Assembly: GCF_905147045.1 (NCBI RefSeq)
Contig: NC_065906.1
Location: forward strand, 11,408,001-11,472,000
Direction of reading: 5' to 3'
Source of the DNA: Nymphalis io
Taxonomy: Eukaryota; Arthropoda; Insecta; Lepidoptera; Nymphalidae
Length of the DNA stretch: 64,000 nt
Shown one piece after another: positions 10,601-21,094 of this stretch. The notes under the pieces are model-generated. The model was not told where the DNA came from. It saw only the letters and a list, made by a program, of their open reading frames with translations, and did no database searches. The position numbers and the translations under genes are program-made. The stretch's first letter is position 1. Each line of letters starts with the position of its first letter.

Positions 10601-11822
10601 CACCTGTCCCCAGAGAAGTTCACTTTCCTCTATCCGGGCGACAGCGTGCACGAGAGCCTGAGCGAGGAGCAGCAGGACTCAGTATCTTGCCTGCACTGCC
10701 GCGTGGGCTGCGAGCGGCGCCGCTACTCCGCCGAGCTCGTCACGTCACCGCACACGCCGCACCTGTTCCTCAATAGGTTCTTGTGAGTTATTCATACACA
10801 CATATTCTTTACTGGTAACACATACGACAGATTTGATATGGAGGAGAAGTTCAACCACAACCAGTCAAATAACCACAGCCAGTCAGTTTAGTGTTACTGT
10901 GAAAATCTTTCTACGCCTTCGGGGCTTTTATATGAAAGTTGAAAAATATTTTTATTACCTCACAATATTTGACCACGTTGAGTTTAATATAAGACTTACT
11001 ATAAATCCTTTAAATTATTTATTGGAGCAATTATATAGTTATTATTATTAGATATAGTTATCATACATACATCTAAACTTATTTCAGTATAGCCAGTTAT
11101 TTCAGTATACTTGGTCTTAGGATCATGTAAATTTTGCCGTTTGTATGTTTTTTTTTTTGTCTAGTAAAGGGCTGGATTTGACGAACACCACGATCATTTC
11201 AATTTACTACGACAAAGAACACCAGCTCCTCTACATGCTAGACACTGGTCTGCGCTGGTACGAAGTTTTTGGTAAATATTACAATTTTGAGTATCTTGTA
11301 TGACCTTTTTTATGAAGTTGTTTTGGCCTCGTTGGCCATTTTATAATTTACAAGATTTTAACTCCCAAGGTCCTGGGTTCGTCAAGTAACAAGTTATTGA
11401 GTTTTTCTGTTAAGCAAATATCAATTGGCTGTGTTTTGCTTCTGTGCCCCGGAAAGCACGTAAAGCCAATTTTGATTGAAGTGTCATCGGTCTGTTTTTG
11501 CATATTTGGTTCTTGTCGCCACTATTAGCAAAAGTCAGCCAGAAAGCCTCCATATAATTACTTGGACGTTATTATTTTTTGCCTTTATCTAGCAAAGACT
11601 TTGTTATACTTTCATATGTTTATTAATCGTGTAATTTTTTGAAACCTTACAGCCGCCATTAGCAGTCAAAGTATATTTGTAGTAGGATTAACGGTGGTGA
11701 GTGTAATCGAGTTCTTGTACCACTTGAGTTTTAGGTGGTACCATTATTATATGCTTCACTGGCGGCAGGACCGACGGCTGCGAAAGTTGAAGAAGTCGCA
11801 ACATAATGATAATTTTCTATAA
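7630..11822 (+). CDS. Pickpocket-type DEG/ENaC sodium channel subunit, ten exons, apparently complete
   Basis: Subunit of a trimeric amiloride-sensitive cation channel of the insect pickpocket group, acting in the plasma membrane. Exons: 7630-7841, 8366-8575, 8974-9139, 9367-9494, 9567-9693 (or 9687), 9773-9922, 10229-10412, 10614-10782, 11165-11271, 11653-11822. Every junction has GT-AG ends and matching phase, giving about 540 residues, normal for the family. Order: cytoplasmic N-terminus with YCRNSTLKG (residues 49-57); TM1 (about 72-92); the post-TM1 motif FPAVAICSYN; the cysteine loop with SPKCE, CSW and SGFCCIFN; GQDAGLKV; the CGC block in exon 7; CLHCRVGC in exon 8; YYDKEHQLLYML before TM2; TM2 (about 489-508) with the conserved Glu in VIEFLYH; a short basic C-terminus. 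Oddities: the usual His-Gly gating motif reads Lys-Gly, and the GxS selectivity-filter triplet reads Gly-Leu-Thr. Exon 7 and exon 8 are strikingly GC-rich. Introns 1 and 9 carry SINEs. The exon 5 donor is weak, so two residues are uncertain. Confidence 0.9.
8005..8195 (+). repeat. SINE family B fragment in intron 1 of the channel gene
   Basis: Has the family blocks ggtgaaggaaaacatcgtga and tccaccgcattagaatgtg, and the tail ending gactttacagactgt. It lies wholly within the intron 7842-8365. Confidence 0.65.
11325..11545 (+). repeat. tRNA-headed SINE, family C, in intron 9 of the channel gene
   Basis: Contains the family blocks aagttattgagtttttctgt and gccccggaaagcacgtaaag. It sits inside the intron 11272-11652. 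Confidence 0.65.
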
Positions 11823-11873
11823 TAAACAAAAAGTAAGATTATATGTGAATTTAAGCGGCATTAAAACAATAAA
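11821..11873 (+). promoter_or_regulatory. Poly(A) signals of the channel gene
   Basis: AATAAA at 11821-11826 overlaps the TAA stop at 11820-11822. A second AATAAA lies at about 11868-11873. Either would give a very short 3' UTR. Confidence 0.5.
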
Positions 11874-13129
11874 AAATACAAAAATATGTTTTTTTAATGG
11901 CATTTGTTATACATGGTGAACGTATGCTTATTCTTATTATTAGTTTACTCTAATTTTATTATTTATTTATTTATATTTTTATATGTTCCCTTTTTAATTA
12001 AAAAAAATATTTATATCTAGCTGGCTAATGCTTAATTTATAAAAATCATTGGCGAATTATCTCCGAACTATCTTTTTCATAATTGATAATTAAAATATAG
12101 CGGACTTATTTATAAAAGTTTTTTAGCGTGTTAGTTAAACAATTCTTGTTTCGAATGTTTCAATAATTAAAGAAAAAGAGAAATCAATGTATAACTAAAC
12201 AGTTGCTAAGCAACGTTAATCAGTAAGGCTGGTTAAATGCAGGTGCAGTTAACATACTCGTATATGCAAAATATGAATAGATACATTCATTGAAAAATAA
12301 AAAAAATAGGCAGTCATAGGGACTGCCGATAGAAATTAAAACTTGAAACTGATATATTTGTCCAATTTCCACATATATTGGCACTCCAAGTAATAATTAT
12401 TTTTATTTATCAAATAAACAGTATGTCGCAAACTTGGTAAAAAAATAAAAATTTAGCTTATTTTAAATAAATAATAGTTAAATTACACTTTTATTATTTG
12501 TATATACTGTTAGTATTTTACATAAATTTTAATAATCATTAACCTTATTAATTTTCACAATACTTAAATTATTTGTACTTTCAACGATTTCATTATACAT
12601 AGTCTACCCCCTACAATAAACCAGCGCAACGCGCCTAAAGAAATTTTCACTTCAAAAATGAGATGTCCATGGGCGGTGGTAGTCATTTTCCATCAGCTGC
12701 TCGTTTGCCCCACTTGCATAAAAAAAAAATCTGGTCATTTGTACCAGTTCATGTAATTTGAAGACGGTTGTCTTCATTTCCGAATTTCATTAATAGTTAT
12801 GTCTTCGCTATATATAAAATTATTAGTTTAGTGAAACATTAAAATCACTTGATAAATTTATCTAGAAAGTCAAGTAAATTTACGTCTCATGAGCTATAAC
12901 ATTAGTTGAAATTCGTTACACAATACCTTGGCTGAAATATTGCCTATATAACTTAAAAAAATACGATTTCAATATAATTATATTTCTTTATTACTTAATA
13001 ACACAAATCGCGATATATGCACTTTACTCAAGTAGCATCTTAGGAGCCGAGCTTGATTCGTAAATTTACAAGATTAAAATAAAATTTAAAAATTTTGGTT
13101 TCTCATATACTATATTTATTATTCTCGCC

Positions 13130-13345
13130 AAAAAAACACATTGACGGTTAATCACCAAAACATAAGTTCCACCCACCAACAGTAATCGATACTCATAGTT
13201 TAGGATAGTTAAAATCGGTGCCAAGGGTGTATGGTAATGTCAAACATTAAAATGGTGACCCTTGACATTTACGGCGATACGGTCACCGACACGTCGGACT
13301 GTTGTTCCGTGACTTTCAGAGGTCAAGTTGAATGAAGTAACCATT
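13130..13345. repeat. Diverged dispersed repeat, family F
   Basis: Partner of 4640-4840 (see there). Contains tatggtaatgtcaaac, and later gttgttccgtgactttcaga and aagttgaatgaagtaacc. Confidence 0.4.
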
Positions 13346-13499
13346 ATTATTATGTAGAAGAATTAATAAGCATTAGTAGATAGAAATAACAAGTCGATAA
13401 CTTAATGCAAGTTGAGCAGTTCGTTACTAAATCGAAAATATTAATGGACTGGCGAATAAACAATGTATCTTTGATTCGTGGGGAATTGTCTTATATCAA

Positions 13500-13870
13500 T
13501 GAGCCGGGATGACCCAGTGGTTAATACAGGTGGAGAACACATTTTTATGTGCTTAATTTATGTTTCTAATCATATGATGCTCGACGGTGAAGAAAAACAT
13601 CTTGAGGTAGCCTGTTTGTGTCGGATGAAAATCCGCCACATGTGAATAAGCTCCATAACTTATCTTCAAAAAGAAGGAGGCCTTAGCTCAGCAGTGGGAT
13701 TTACAGGCTGTTACTTTATTTTATATTTAAATTAATGGTTGATTTTGATCGAATCCGAATAATTATAACTATGTTCAGTTAGCTCGACGGTGAAGAAAAA
13801 TATCCTGAAGGAGACTGCATTTTTAGGTTGAAAATCGCCACACCTTTCTATACTATAGGCTGGAGTAGTG
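13500..13870 (+). repeat. SINE family B, full copy plus a second 3' piece
   Basis: 13500-13720 has a tRNA-like head (gatgacccagtggttaatac) and the body through cctcagcagtgggatttaca-like sequence. 13770-13870 repeats the gctcgacggtgaagaaaa block, which suggests a second, truncated insertion. Confidence 0.6.
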
Positions 13871-14140
13871 TTGTTGAATAACACGGTAGCATGCGAAAGC
13901 GATCCCGTGACGCTCCTCGTTAAGACGGAAAGGTTTTTTAGTGAGTATTCCGATGTTCGGGGCACACTCGGCGCCTTGTACACCGGCGAGCCCCACATAC
14001 CCCCCAACTGTTTCCGTAGATGAAACGCGTAATGCGTTTTTCCAGCGTTATAAAAAAAAGTGTAGTTGAATAAGTTACGAACCGTCTGCTCAAAAGACGA
14101 GGAAGTCGTAGCACTTATACTGTATGTATACGGGGAAGGT

Positions 14141-14145
14141 TTGTG

Positions 14146-14178
<33 letters not shown>
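14141..14178. repeat. (GT)n microsatellite
   Basis: About 19 GT units with one GC interruption. Confidence 0.95.
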
Positions 14179-15202
14179 CTACCCTATGTCCTTTTTGTGC
14201 CCCTGACAACGTGTCTGCAAAATTTTATGATTGGTTAAGAAATTACGACATGAAAGCGTAACAAACATACATACTCACATTCTCATTTATAGTAACAGTA
14301 AGGATTACAAATTATTCAAATAAACGACAACAAATATTTTGTAACATATTATAGTGCACATTTTCATGTATTTGTCTGTCTCATGACATTTAAACAAAAC
14401 GCTTTGATTTACGAGTATGTTTGTATGTATATTATAAAGTTATTGACCTTGCCATTTGTTAGTCAAAATGTTTAAAATAACTCCGAATCGTTGCTTAATA
14501 CCTTATGTTCAATAATAACCTTCTGCGATTATTATTTTAACCTCTCTTTGGTACTACTTGAGTGATCACTTGGCGTCATCTTTATTCAAGACTATTACTA
14601 CCGCTGTCTAAAGGTCAAATCGCTAGCTTAAGTCAGACTTCAGTAGATCCCTACTTTGTGTGGGATGATCAATTTAGAACGAAAGAAAATATTTGTTGCT
14701 CCACATAACAGAACTAAAGAAATTTTACAATTTAAATTTCACGTAGGTATAATGTTTTTTGTTGAAAGCATTATTGATTTGATTTTGACATGATTATTTT
14801 GCTGATGGACAGGTGATCCCTTTCATACGATCTACATATCTCTCTAAGATCATATAGATACATCTTTTAAATGTTTAAAATGCCTTTTTGTAGCCTATAA
14901 AAACGTAGGACGTAGTAATGTATAGTTGCTTATCAAATTTTACTATCAAAATTAAAATGTACCTACTTAATTAATACAGGAATACACAAGCACTTTTTAA
15001 AATGAATCGATTATTATCGGTTAATAATTTTTAAGTGTTCTAATGTTATGTGTTAGACCACACTGGAACTAATATAAAAGCTATTGGTTTTTTTTTAATT
15101 CTCGGAAGCAGCCCTGAGTTTGGAGGCCACTGTGGTCGGAATCGGTCAGGAGGACATCATCATCATAAAGTTACATAAATTTTGTTGTTTATTTTTTTCG
15201 TA

Positions 15203-15460
15203 AAAATAGGTTTGCGGTCGGATAAATGGCCACCTGATGGTAAGCGATCACCGCCATCGCACAAATGTGCGTATATACGCACATCGGTGCTCTAACAAAT
15301 ATTAACCATTCCTTATATAGCCAATGCATCATCAACTTTGGGAACTAAGATGTTATGTCACTTGTTCATCGATTTATACTAGCGCACTTATTTTTAAAAC
15401 CTAACACAATAATACTAAGTAGGTATTACTGTTTGACAGTAGAATACGTCTTGATGATAT
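15203..15460 (+). repeat. Interspersed repeat family A, diverged
   Basis: Retains ggccacctgatggtaagcga, ggaactaagatgttatgtc and a degenerate cagtagaatac block in the family order. Confidence 0.6.
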
Positions 15461-15991
15461 AAATAAACTGCGTCTAAGTTTAATATTTTATTCATATATA
15501 TTACGAAAGTCGCTTTTTACCTGGTATTCCCATTGTACATACTTAAAATCTAAGATTATTTAATATTATATACATTATTCATCTTTGCTAAGTTTTTTTG
15601 AATAACAAGATTAATGGAGTCTTTAAAATTGATATAAATTTTTCTAGTTTTCGTTGCCAGCAATTAATCAAAATACACAATCATATTTTCTGTTTCTTGT
15701 ATTTTAATTGTACCTAAATACTGATAGTTAAAAAAATTATATTAAAAAAAAAACACTACCAATTTTTATAATCACAATAAAAACATCACCTCAATCGTCT
15801 GGGTTGAAGTGCTTTATTTAGGTGGAGTACTTTGCCAGTAAGTAGTCAGATTACATAATTTTAAATAAAGCGTGTTATCCGTTCAGTATATAAACTTCGA
15901 GAACTTTGACAGCTATTTGTTTAATTTCTTAGCATACATCATTCATGCCTTACGTATAATACCTACACATAACCCTTTCCCCTTTAACATA

Positions 15992-15997
15992 TTTATT
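15992..15997 (-). promoter_or_regulatory. Poly(A) signal of the small secreted protein gene
   Basis: AATAAA on the minus strand, about 16 bases past the stop codon at 16013-16015. Confidence 0.5.
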
Positions 15998-16012
15998 ATA
16001 ACATTTTTTATA

Positions 16013-17241
16013 TTAATCGGTATTCACTATATCGTTGGGTATCTCCGTGGCCGTGGTGCCTCCATTCCCAGCTCCTGTTCCGTTGATAAGCGCTGGTATT
16101 ATCTGAAATTATAAACATTCCTTATTGTCTAATGAAATAATATATTACTGTACCTTCTTAATTATGTACATACATATATCTAGGTATTTCTTATAGTTTC
16201 ACGATACGCCAGCAAGAAAATGATGATGATGATGAAATAGATGAAAAGACATTAACTAAAAGAAATATTTGAAAAAAAATTAGATATTAAAGTAAATTAT
16301 TTTTAATTCGATCGTGATACTACTAAAATATTTAGCCAAATATTTATTTATTATAGCTGAATGTTGTTATAAAAAATAGCGCCCTGATAGAAATTACTTA
16401 CTATGTTTTATTTCTACTTATCAAAATGGCGTTACATGTTGATGTATTTGTTTACCATAATAATCTTTTTCGAATTTCTTTTTTCAAATCTCTCTTTCGA
16501 AACAGTTTTAGAGCCTTCAATTGAAAACCATAGACATACCCTATCCAAGTACCTGTTCACCTAGCATGATTAAGACCTGTGCGATCTTTCTGACCGCTTC
16601 CAGATCCTGCGCTGTAGGTATGGGGAGACGCGCGTCTTGCTTGGGCTCCTGCAAGCGAGATGCGTGTGCGGCCACACGAGAGCTCAGTTCAGCTGCTAAC
16701 GGCGGGTGATCCGATTGTATTAAGGACAACTGGAAATAACACATCAGAAAATCAATGTGTAATAATAAAAATATTAACTTAATTGGGTAGGTACCATAGG
16801 TATGAGAATGGCTTATATTCCTTTCAGTGCCAGAATATAAAGCAAAAGTGACCAATTATCATTGAGTTTTAATCATTTGTTCATATGCCTTCTTAATATA
16901 ATTACGGAATAAATAATCTTTATTTACAACATATACCCGTCTTATTGCCTTTACTGGTTACTACAAGAGAACTGATTTGCTTTAACCCAGGGGATCGGAT
17001 TCGCAATTCAATGGGGAAATGCTGCTAGCATGCTATAAATAATAACAAAAACTTGATGACAGTTATCGCAGAGCAACATTAATTTGACAAAAACAATTGT
17101 ACCGATTGCGTATACGTTCCTTTAAATTTGACCAGGTCGATGTTTTTCTATTACGAACAAAAATATTCTTACTGGTTTAGCCGAGACAATGAATAGCACG
17201 GAGAGGAGTACGATCGGAGACTGAACAATCCTGTTGTACAT
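16013..17241 (-). CDS. Small secreted cysteine-free protein, three exons, family unknown
   Basis: Minus-strand exons 17241-17173, 16729-16553 and 16102-16013. All junctions are phase 0 with good signals: donor GTAAGA after CCA, acceptor TTCCAG, donor CAG/GTACTT, acceptor TTTCAG. The product is 111 residues (23 + 59 + 29). Exon 1 encodes a classic signal peptide: MYNRIVQ, then a hydrophobic core IVLLSVLFIV, then SA, with likely cleavage before KP. Exon 2 is rich in Ala, Leu, Gln and Glu and contains a likely amphipathic helix (DLEAVRKIAQVLIMLGEQ). Exon 3 is Gly/Thr-rich with an N-glycosylation sequon NGT and ends VNTD-stop. There is no cysteine and no GKR-type amidation site, so it is more like a small secreted protein than a classic neuropeptide, although a pro-peptide is not excluded. 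A 5' UTR exon may begin at 17293 (acceptor TTGCAG). I do not recognise the family. It lies between the channel gene and the RTE insertion. Confidence 0.75.
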
Positions 17242-17344
17242 TTTGTAATCGACTGTAGATAGCTGCTGTAACTGTTTGTAATTGTATTTTCAACTGCAAG
17301 TTAATTTTATTCTCAATGAACATAATACCTCAATTATGCTTAGG

Positions 17345-17700
17345 ACTGCATCGTTGGTCTTGTGGCTAGATAATAAGGCCTCTGCGGCCTTGGGGAATTG
17401 GGTTCAAATCTTAGGTCGGGCCGATAAAAAGTTATCGAGTTTTTCTGTTAAAGACTCAGTAGCAGCCCGAAATTTGGAAGTTGGAAGTGTGAAAACACCC
17501 GTGCCTCGGAAAGCACGTAAAGCCGTTAGTCCTGCGCTTGAAGTAATTAACATAAACCAGTTAATTAAAAATCTCAATGTGGCAGTGGACTAATCACTTC
17601 TACCGCGGAACCGATAACCGTTGCAGAGATAAGCGTAATTTTTCACAAACGCGAAAGGAGCGTCCTATGTCCAGCTGTGGAGAAATTTGGGTTAATGATG
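17345..17700 (+). repeat. tRNA-headed SINE, family C
   Basis: The head contains gggttcaaatcttaggtcgg (B-box-like GGTTCAAATC). The body has gttatcgagtttttctgtta, gcctcggaaagcacgtaaag and the central family blocks. The open frame at 17282-17593 is produced by it. Confidence 0.75.
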
Positions 17701-17789
17701 ATTCTGAATGAAATAAAAAAATCGTATATAATATACAATAAGTATACATATCTATCTATATTTTGTATCATATGTAACTACCGCCTTTA

Positions 17790-17904
17790 CGGATTTTTTT
17801 TTCAGCCTAAAGGTTAACTGGCAGAGATTGCCTTCAGGCACTAAGGTTGCCTTTTGTTCCAAAGACATATTGTGGTGGGCAATAAAGATGTAAATAAAAT
17901 AAAT
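17790..17904 (+). repeat. LINE 3' tail remnant with (AAAT)n end
   Basis: A block reading cctaaaggttaactggcaga, then ggcaataaagatgtaaat, ends in AAAT units, the usual look of an old LINE 3' terminus. The RTE element inserted into this A-rich end. Confidence 0.45.
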
Positions 17905-20900
17905 AAATACATGAATTTATTTTTGCCGTGTGGTGACGACGACGAATATCACCACCCCACCTCATCCCGTGGGGGGCGTAGAAGTCGACCCGAGGGAATA
18001 TACACCAGAGAACGGGCAGCAGCGTCTCTCTGAGTACTATGACTAACTTACTGCGATCGCCAACCCGTCTGCCAAGCGTGGCGATTATGGCATATCCCCT
18101 CATGATTCGTGCAACTAAACCACGGCCCCTAGTCCCCGGCAGCCCTGCTATTCCTAGCCTTGGTAACAGCTGTGGTAACGGCGGGGCAGGGGGTGCTAAG
18201 AATCCCCGGCAGATTTTGTGTTACCAACACCGACGACCTCTGGCCCTGGCAACATATAACACGCGTACACTGCGGACCGACGAGAAGATCATCGAACTGG
18301 AGGAAGAATTGAGCAGGTTACACTGGGATATCGTCGGATTATCCGAAGTCCGAAGACAGGGGGAGGATACGATGATCCTGCAATCCGGTAACCTTCTCTA
18401 TTTCCGAGAGGGCGATCAACTGTCTCAAGGTGGTGTCGGGTTCATAGTCCACAAGTACCTCGTTAACAACGTTGTGAAAATCGAGAGCGTGTCGGCTAGG
18501 GTGGCGTACTTTATACTCAGAATCACCAAGCGGTATTCTTTGAAGGTCATACAGGTATACGCGCCGACTTCGACACACTCCGACGAAGAGGTTGAGGTCA
18601 TGTATGAGGATTTATCTAAAGCCATACATACCAACAAGACTCATTTCACTGTTGTAATGGGGGACTTTAACGCGAAGCTGGGCAAACGATTCGGTGATGA
18701 GTTAAAGGTGGGACCTCGTGGAATTGGAGACCGCAACCCTCGTGGCCAGATGTTGGCCGACTTTATGGAGAAGGAGGGACTCTTTATGATGAACTCCTTT
18801 TTCAAGAAGCCAGGTCAGCGTAAATGGACCTGGGTGAGCCCTGATGGGAAAACCAAGAATGAGATAGACTTCATCTTGTCGACGAGAAGACAAATATTTA
18901 ATGACGTCTCCGTGATCAATGCAGTCAAAACTGGGAGCGATCACAGACTCGTAAGAGGCTCGTTTAATATCAATGTTAAACTCCAGAGGTCCCGACTGAT
19001 GAAGTCTACGCTCCGACCATCACCTCTTCAAATCCGAAATCCCGAAGCCTTTCAGCTCGAACTCCAAAACCGATTCGATTGCCTAGCAGACTGCGAGGAA
19101 GTGGACACATACAACGACAGGCTTGTGGAAACTGTCCGTACGGTTGGGTCTGAGACCTTCAAGACCAGCCGTACAAAAGGAACCAAAAAGATCTCTGCCT
19201 CTACCCTACGGCTTATGGAGGAAAGACGGAAAATGATTCTGACGTCCCCAGCTGATGCTGCCGGCTATCGGCTGATCAACAGACAGATTTCAAAGTCTCT
19301 AACTCGCGACACTCGCCAATTTAATACAATGCGCATTAAAGAGGCTATCGAGCGGAACAAAGGCTCTAAAGTGTTCGCCAGAGATCTGTCTGTTGGTCAG
19401 AGTCAACTGACAAGGCTGAAAACTGAGGATGGCAGAATAGTCACGTCAAGATCTGAGCTGTTGGAAGAGGTTGAGAAGTTCTACGGTTAGCTGTACACGA
19501 CAGCTCAATCACCTGTCAGTAGTCATGCTGCAGATCCCAGAGCAAGACTAACCCGACACTACACTGAAGATTTTCAGGACGTCAGTCTTTTCGAGATTAG
19601 AATGGCTCTCGGACAACTCAAAAACAACAAGGTACCTGGTGATGATGGTATTACAGCCGAGCTTCTGAAGGCGGGTGGTACACCGATCCTCAGGGCTCTT
19701 CAGAGGCTTTTTAACTCCGTCATTGCCAAAGGTCAAACGCCAAAAGCATGGCACAGAAGTGTGGTGGTACTTCTCTTTAAGAAGGGTGATAAAACCCTTC
19801 TGAAGAATTACAGGCCCATCTCACTGCTGAGTCATGTTTACAAGTTGTTTTCGAGAGTCATTACGAATCGTCTCGAGCAAAGGCTTGACGACTTCCAGCC
19901 ACCCGAACAAGCCGGATTCCGGAAAGGCTTTAGCATCATAGACCACATACATACGCTGCGGCAAGTTATACAGAAGACTGAGGAGTATAACCAGCCACTT
20001 TGCTTAGCGTTTGTGGACTATGAGAAAGCCTTTGATTCGATCGAAACCTGGGCCGTGCTGAATTCTCTTCAAAGGTGCCAAATTGATTATCGGTATATCA
20101 GGGTGTTAAAGTGCTTGTACGGGAACGCCACCATGTCGATCCGACTCCAGGATCGGAACTCAAAACCTATCCAACTGCAAAGAGGTGTAAGACAGGGAGA
20201 CGTGATATCTCCGAAACTGTTTACCGCTGCATTGGAAGATGTTTTCAAGCTTCTGGACTGGAACGGACTTGGCATCAATATCAACGGCGAGTACATCACT
20301 CATCTTCGATTTGCCGATGACATCGTAATTATGGCCGAGACCTTGGAAGACCTCGGCACTATGCTCGATGACCTCAGCAGGGTTTCCCAACAAGTGGGTC
20401 TAAAAATGAACACGGACAAGACGAAAATCATGTCGAACATCCATGTTGCACCCACTCAAGTCAAGGTTGGAAATTCTGCACTCGAAGTTGTAGACAACTA
20501 TGTCTACCTAGGTCAGACCATCCAACTAGGTAGGTCCAACTTCGAGAAAGAGGTCAATCGTCGAATTCAACTCGGCTGGGCAGCGTTCGGGAAGCTACAC
20601 GATATCTTCTCATCCCAAATACCGCAGTGTCTCAAGTCGAAAGTCTTCGACCAGTGTGTGTTGCCAGTGATGACTTATGGATCAGAGACGTGGTCGCTCA
20701 CAATGGGCCTCATAAGAAGGCTCAAGGTCACTCAAAGGGCAATGGAGAGGGCTATGCTCGGAGTTTCTCTGCGAGATCGAATCAGAAATGATGAAATCCG
20801 CAGGCGAACCAAAGTAACCGACATAGCCCGAAGAATTGCTAAATTGAAGTGGCAGTGGGCGGGGCACATTGCTCGCAGAACCGACGGCCGCTGGGGCAGA

Positions 20901-21094
20901 AAGGTTCTCGAGTGGCGACCACGAACCGGAAGACGCAGCGTGGGCAGGCCCCCTACAAGGTGGACCGACGACTTAGAACGAGTCGCGGGAAGCCGTTGGA
21001 TGCGGGCAGCGCAAGATTGGCCAACGTGGAAATCCTTGGGGGAGGCCTTTGTCCAGCAGTGGACGTCTTTCGGCTGGTGATGAAATACATGAAT
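17905..21094 (+). mobile_element. Full-length RTE-type non-LTR retrotransposon with target-site duplication
   Basis: The element proper is about 17917-21082. It is flanked by a perfect 12-bp direct repeat, AAATACATGAAT, at 17905-17916 and 21083-21094. A GC-rich 5' leader of about 120 bases (with a gtggtgacgacgacg block) precedes the ORF. The element ends two bases after the stop codon, matching the RTE clade's minimal 3' UTR. The near-intact coding frame and intact duplication indicate a recent insertion. Confidence 0.85.
18039..21080 (+). pseudogene. RTE endonuclease/reverse transcriptase ORF with one in-frame TAG
   Basis: One reading frame runs 18039-21080 (1014 codons) and is interrupted only by TAG at 19488-19490, so the two halves (483 and 492 residues) share a frame with no shift. 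First half: apurinic-type endonuclease with YNTRTL, SEVRR, MGDFNAKLG, the Asp-bearing EIDFIL and the SDHR motif all present. Second half: reverse transcriptase with KVPGDDGITAE, NYRPISLLS, FVDYEKAFDS (motif A), RGVRQGD and FADDIV (intact motif C Asp pair), then the C-terminal domain with QWAGHIARR and GRPPTRWTDD. This is a cytoplasm/nucleus enzyme that nicks DNA and copies its own RNA at the nick. The single stop falls between the two domains. I annotate it as a lightly disabled copy; read-through or a sequencing error are alternatives. Confidence 0.9.

Larger units (their letters stand above)
11880..15990. other. Spacer with old repeats, no supported gene
   Basis: AT-rich. It holds a reverse family A fragment (about 12661-12730), the family F repeat (13130-13345), family B SINE pieces (13500-13870), a (GT)n run, a family C tail (15100-15165) and a diverged family A copy (15203-15460). 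The frame at 13732-14007 (-) is within SINE-like sequence. Confidence 0.45.

Noticed and set aside
10180..10786. Several long frames on both strands over the GC-rich channel exons, including one of 181 codons
   Set aside because: The 181-codon frame reads through the intron 10413-10613; the others are antisense or off-frame shadows of exons 7 and 8.
17282..17593. 103-codon plus-strand frame
   Set aside because: Lies in a family C SINE.
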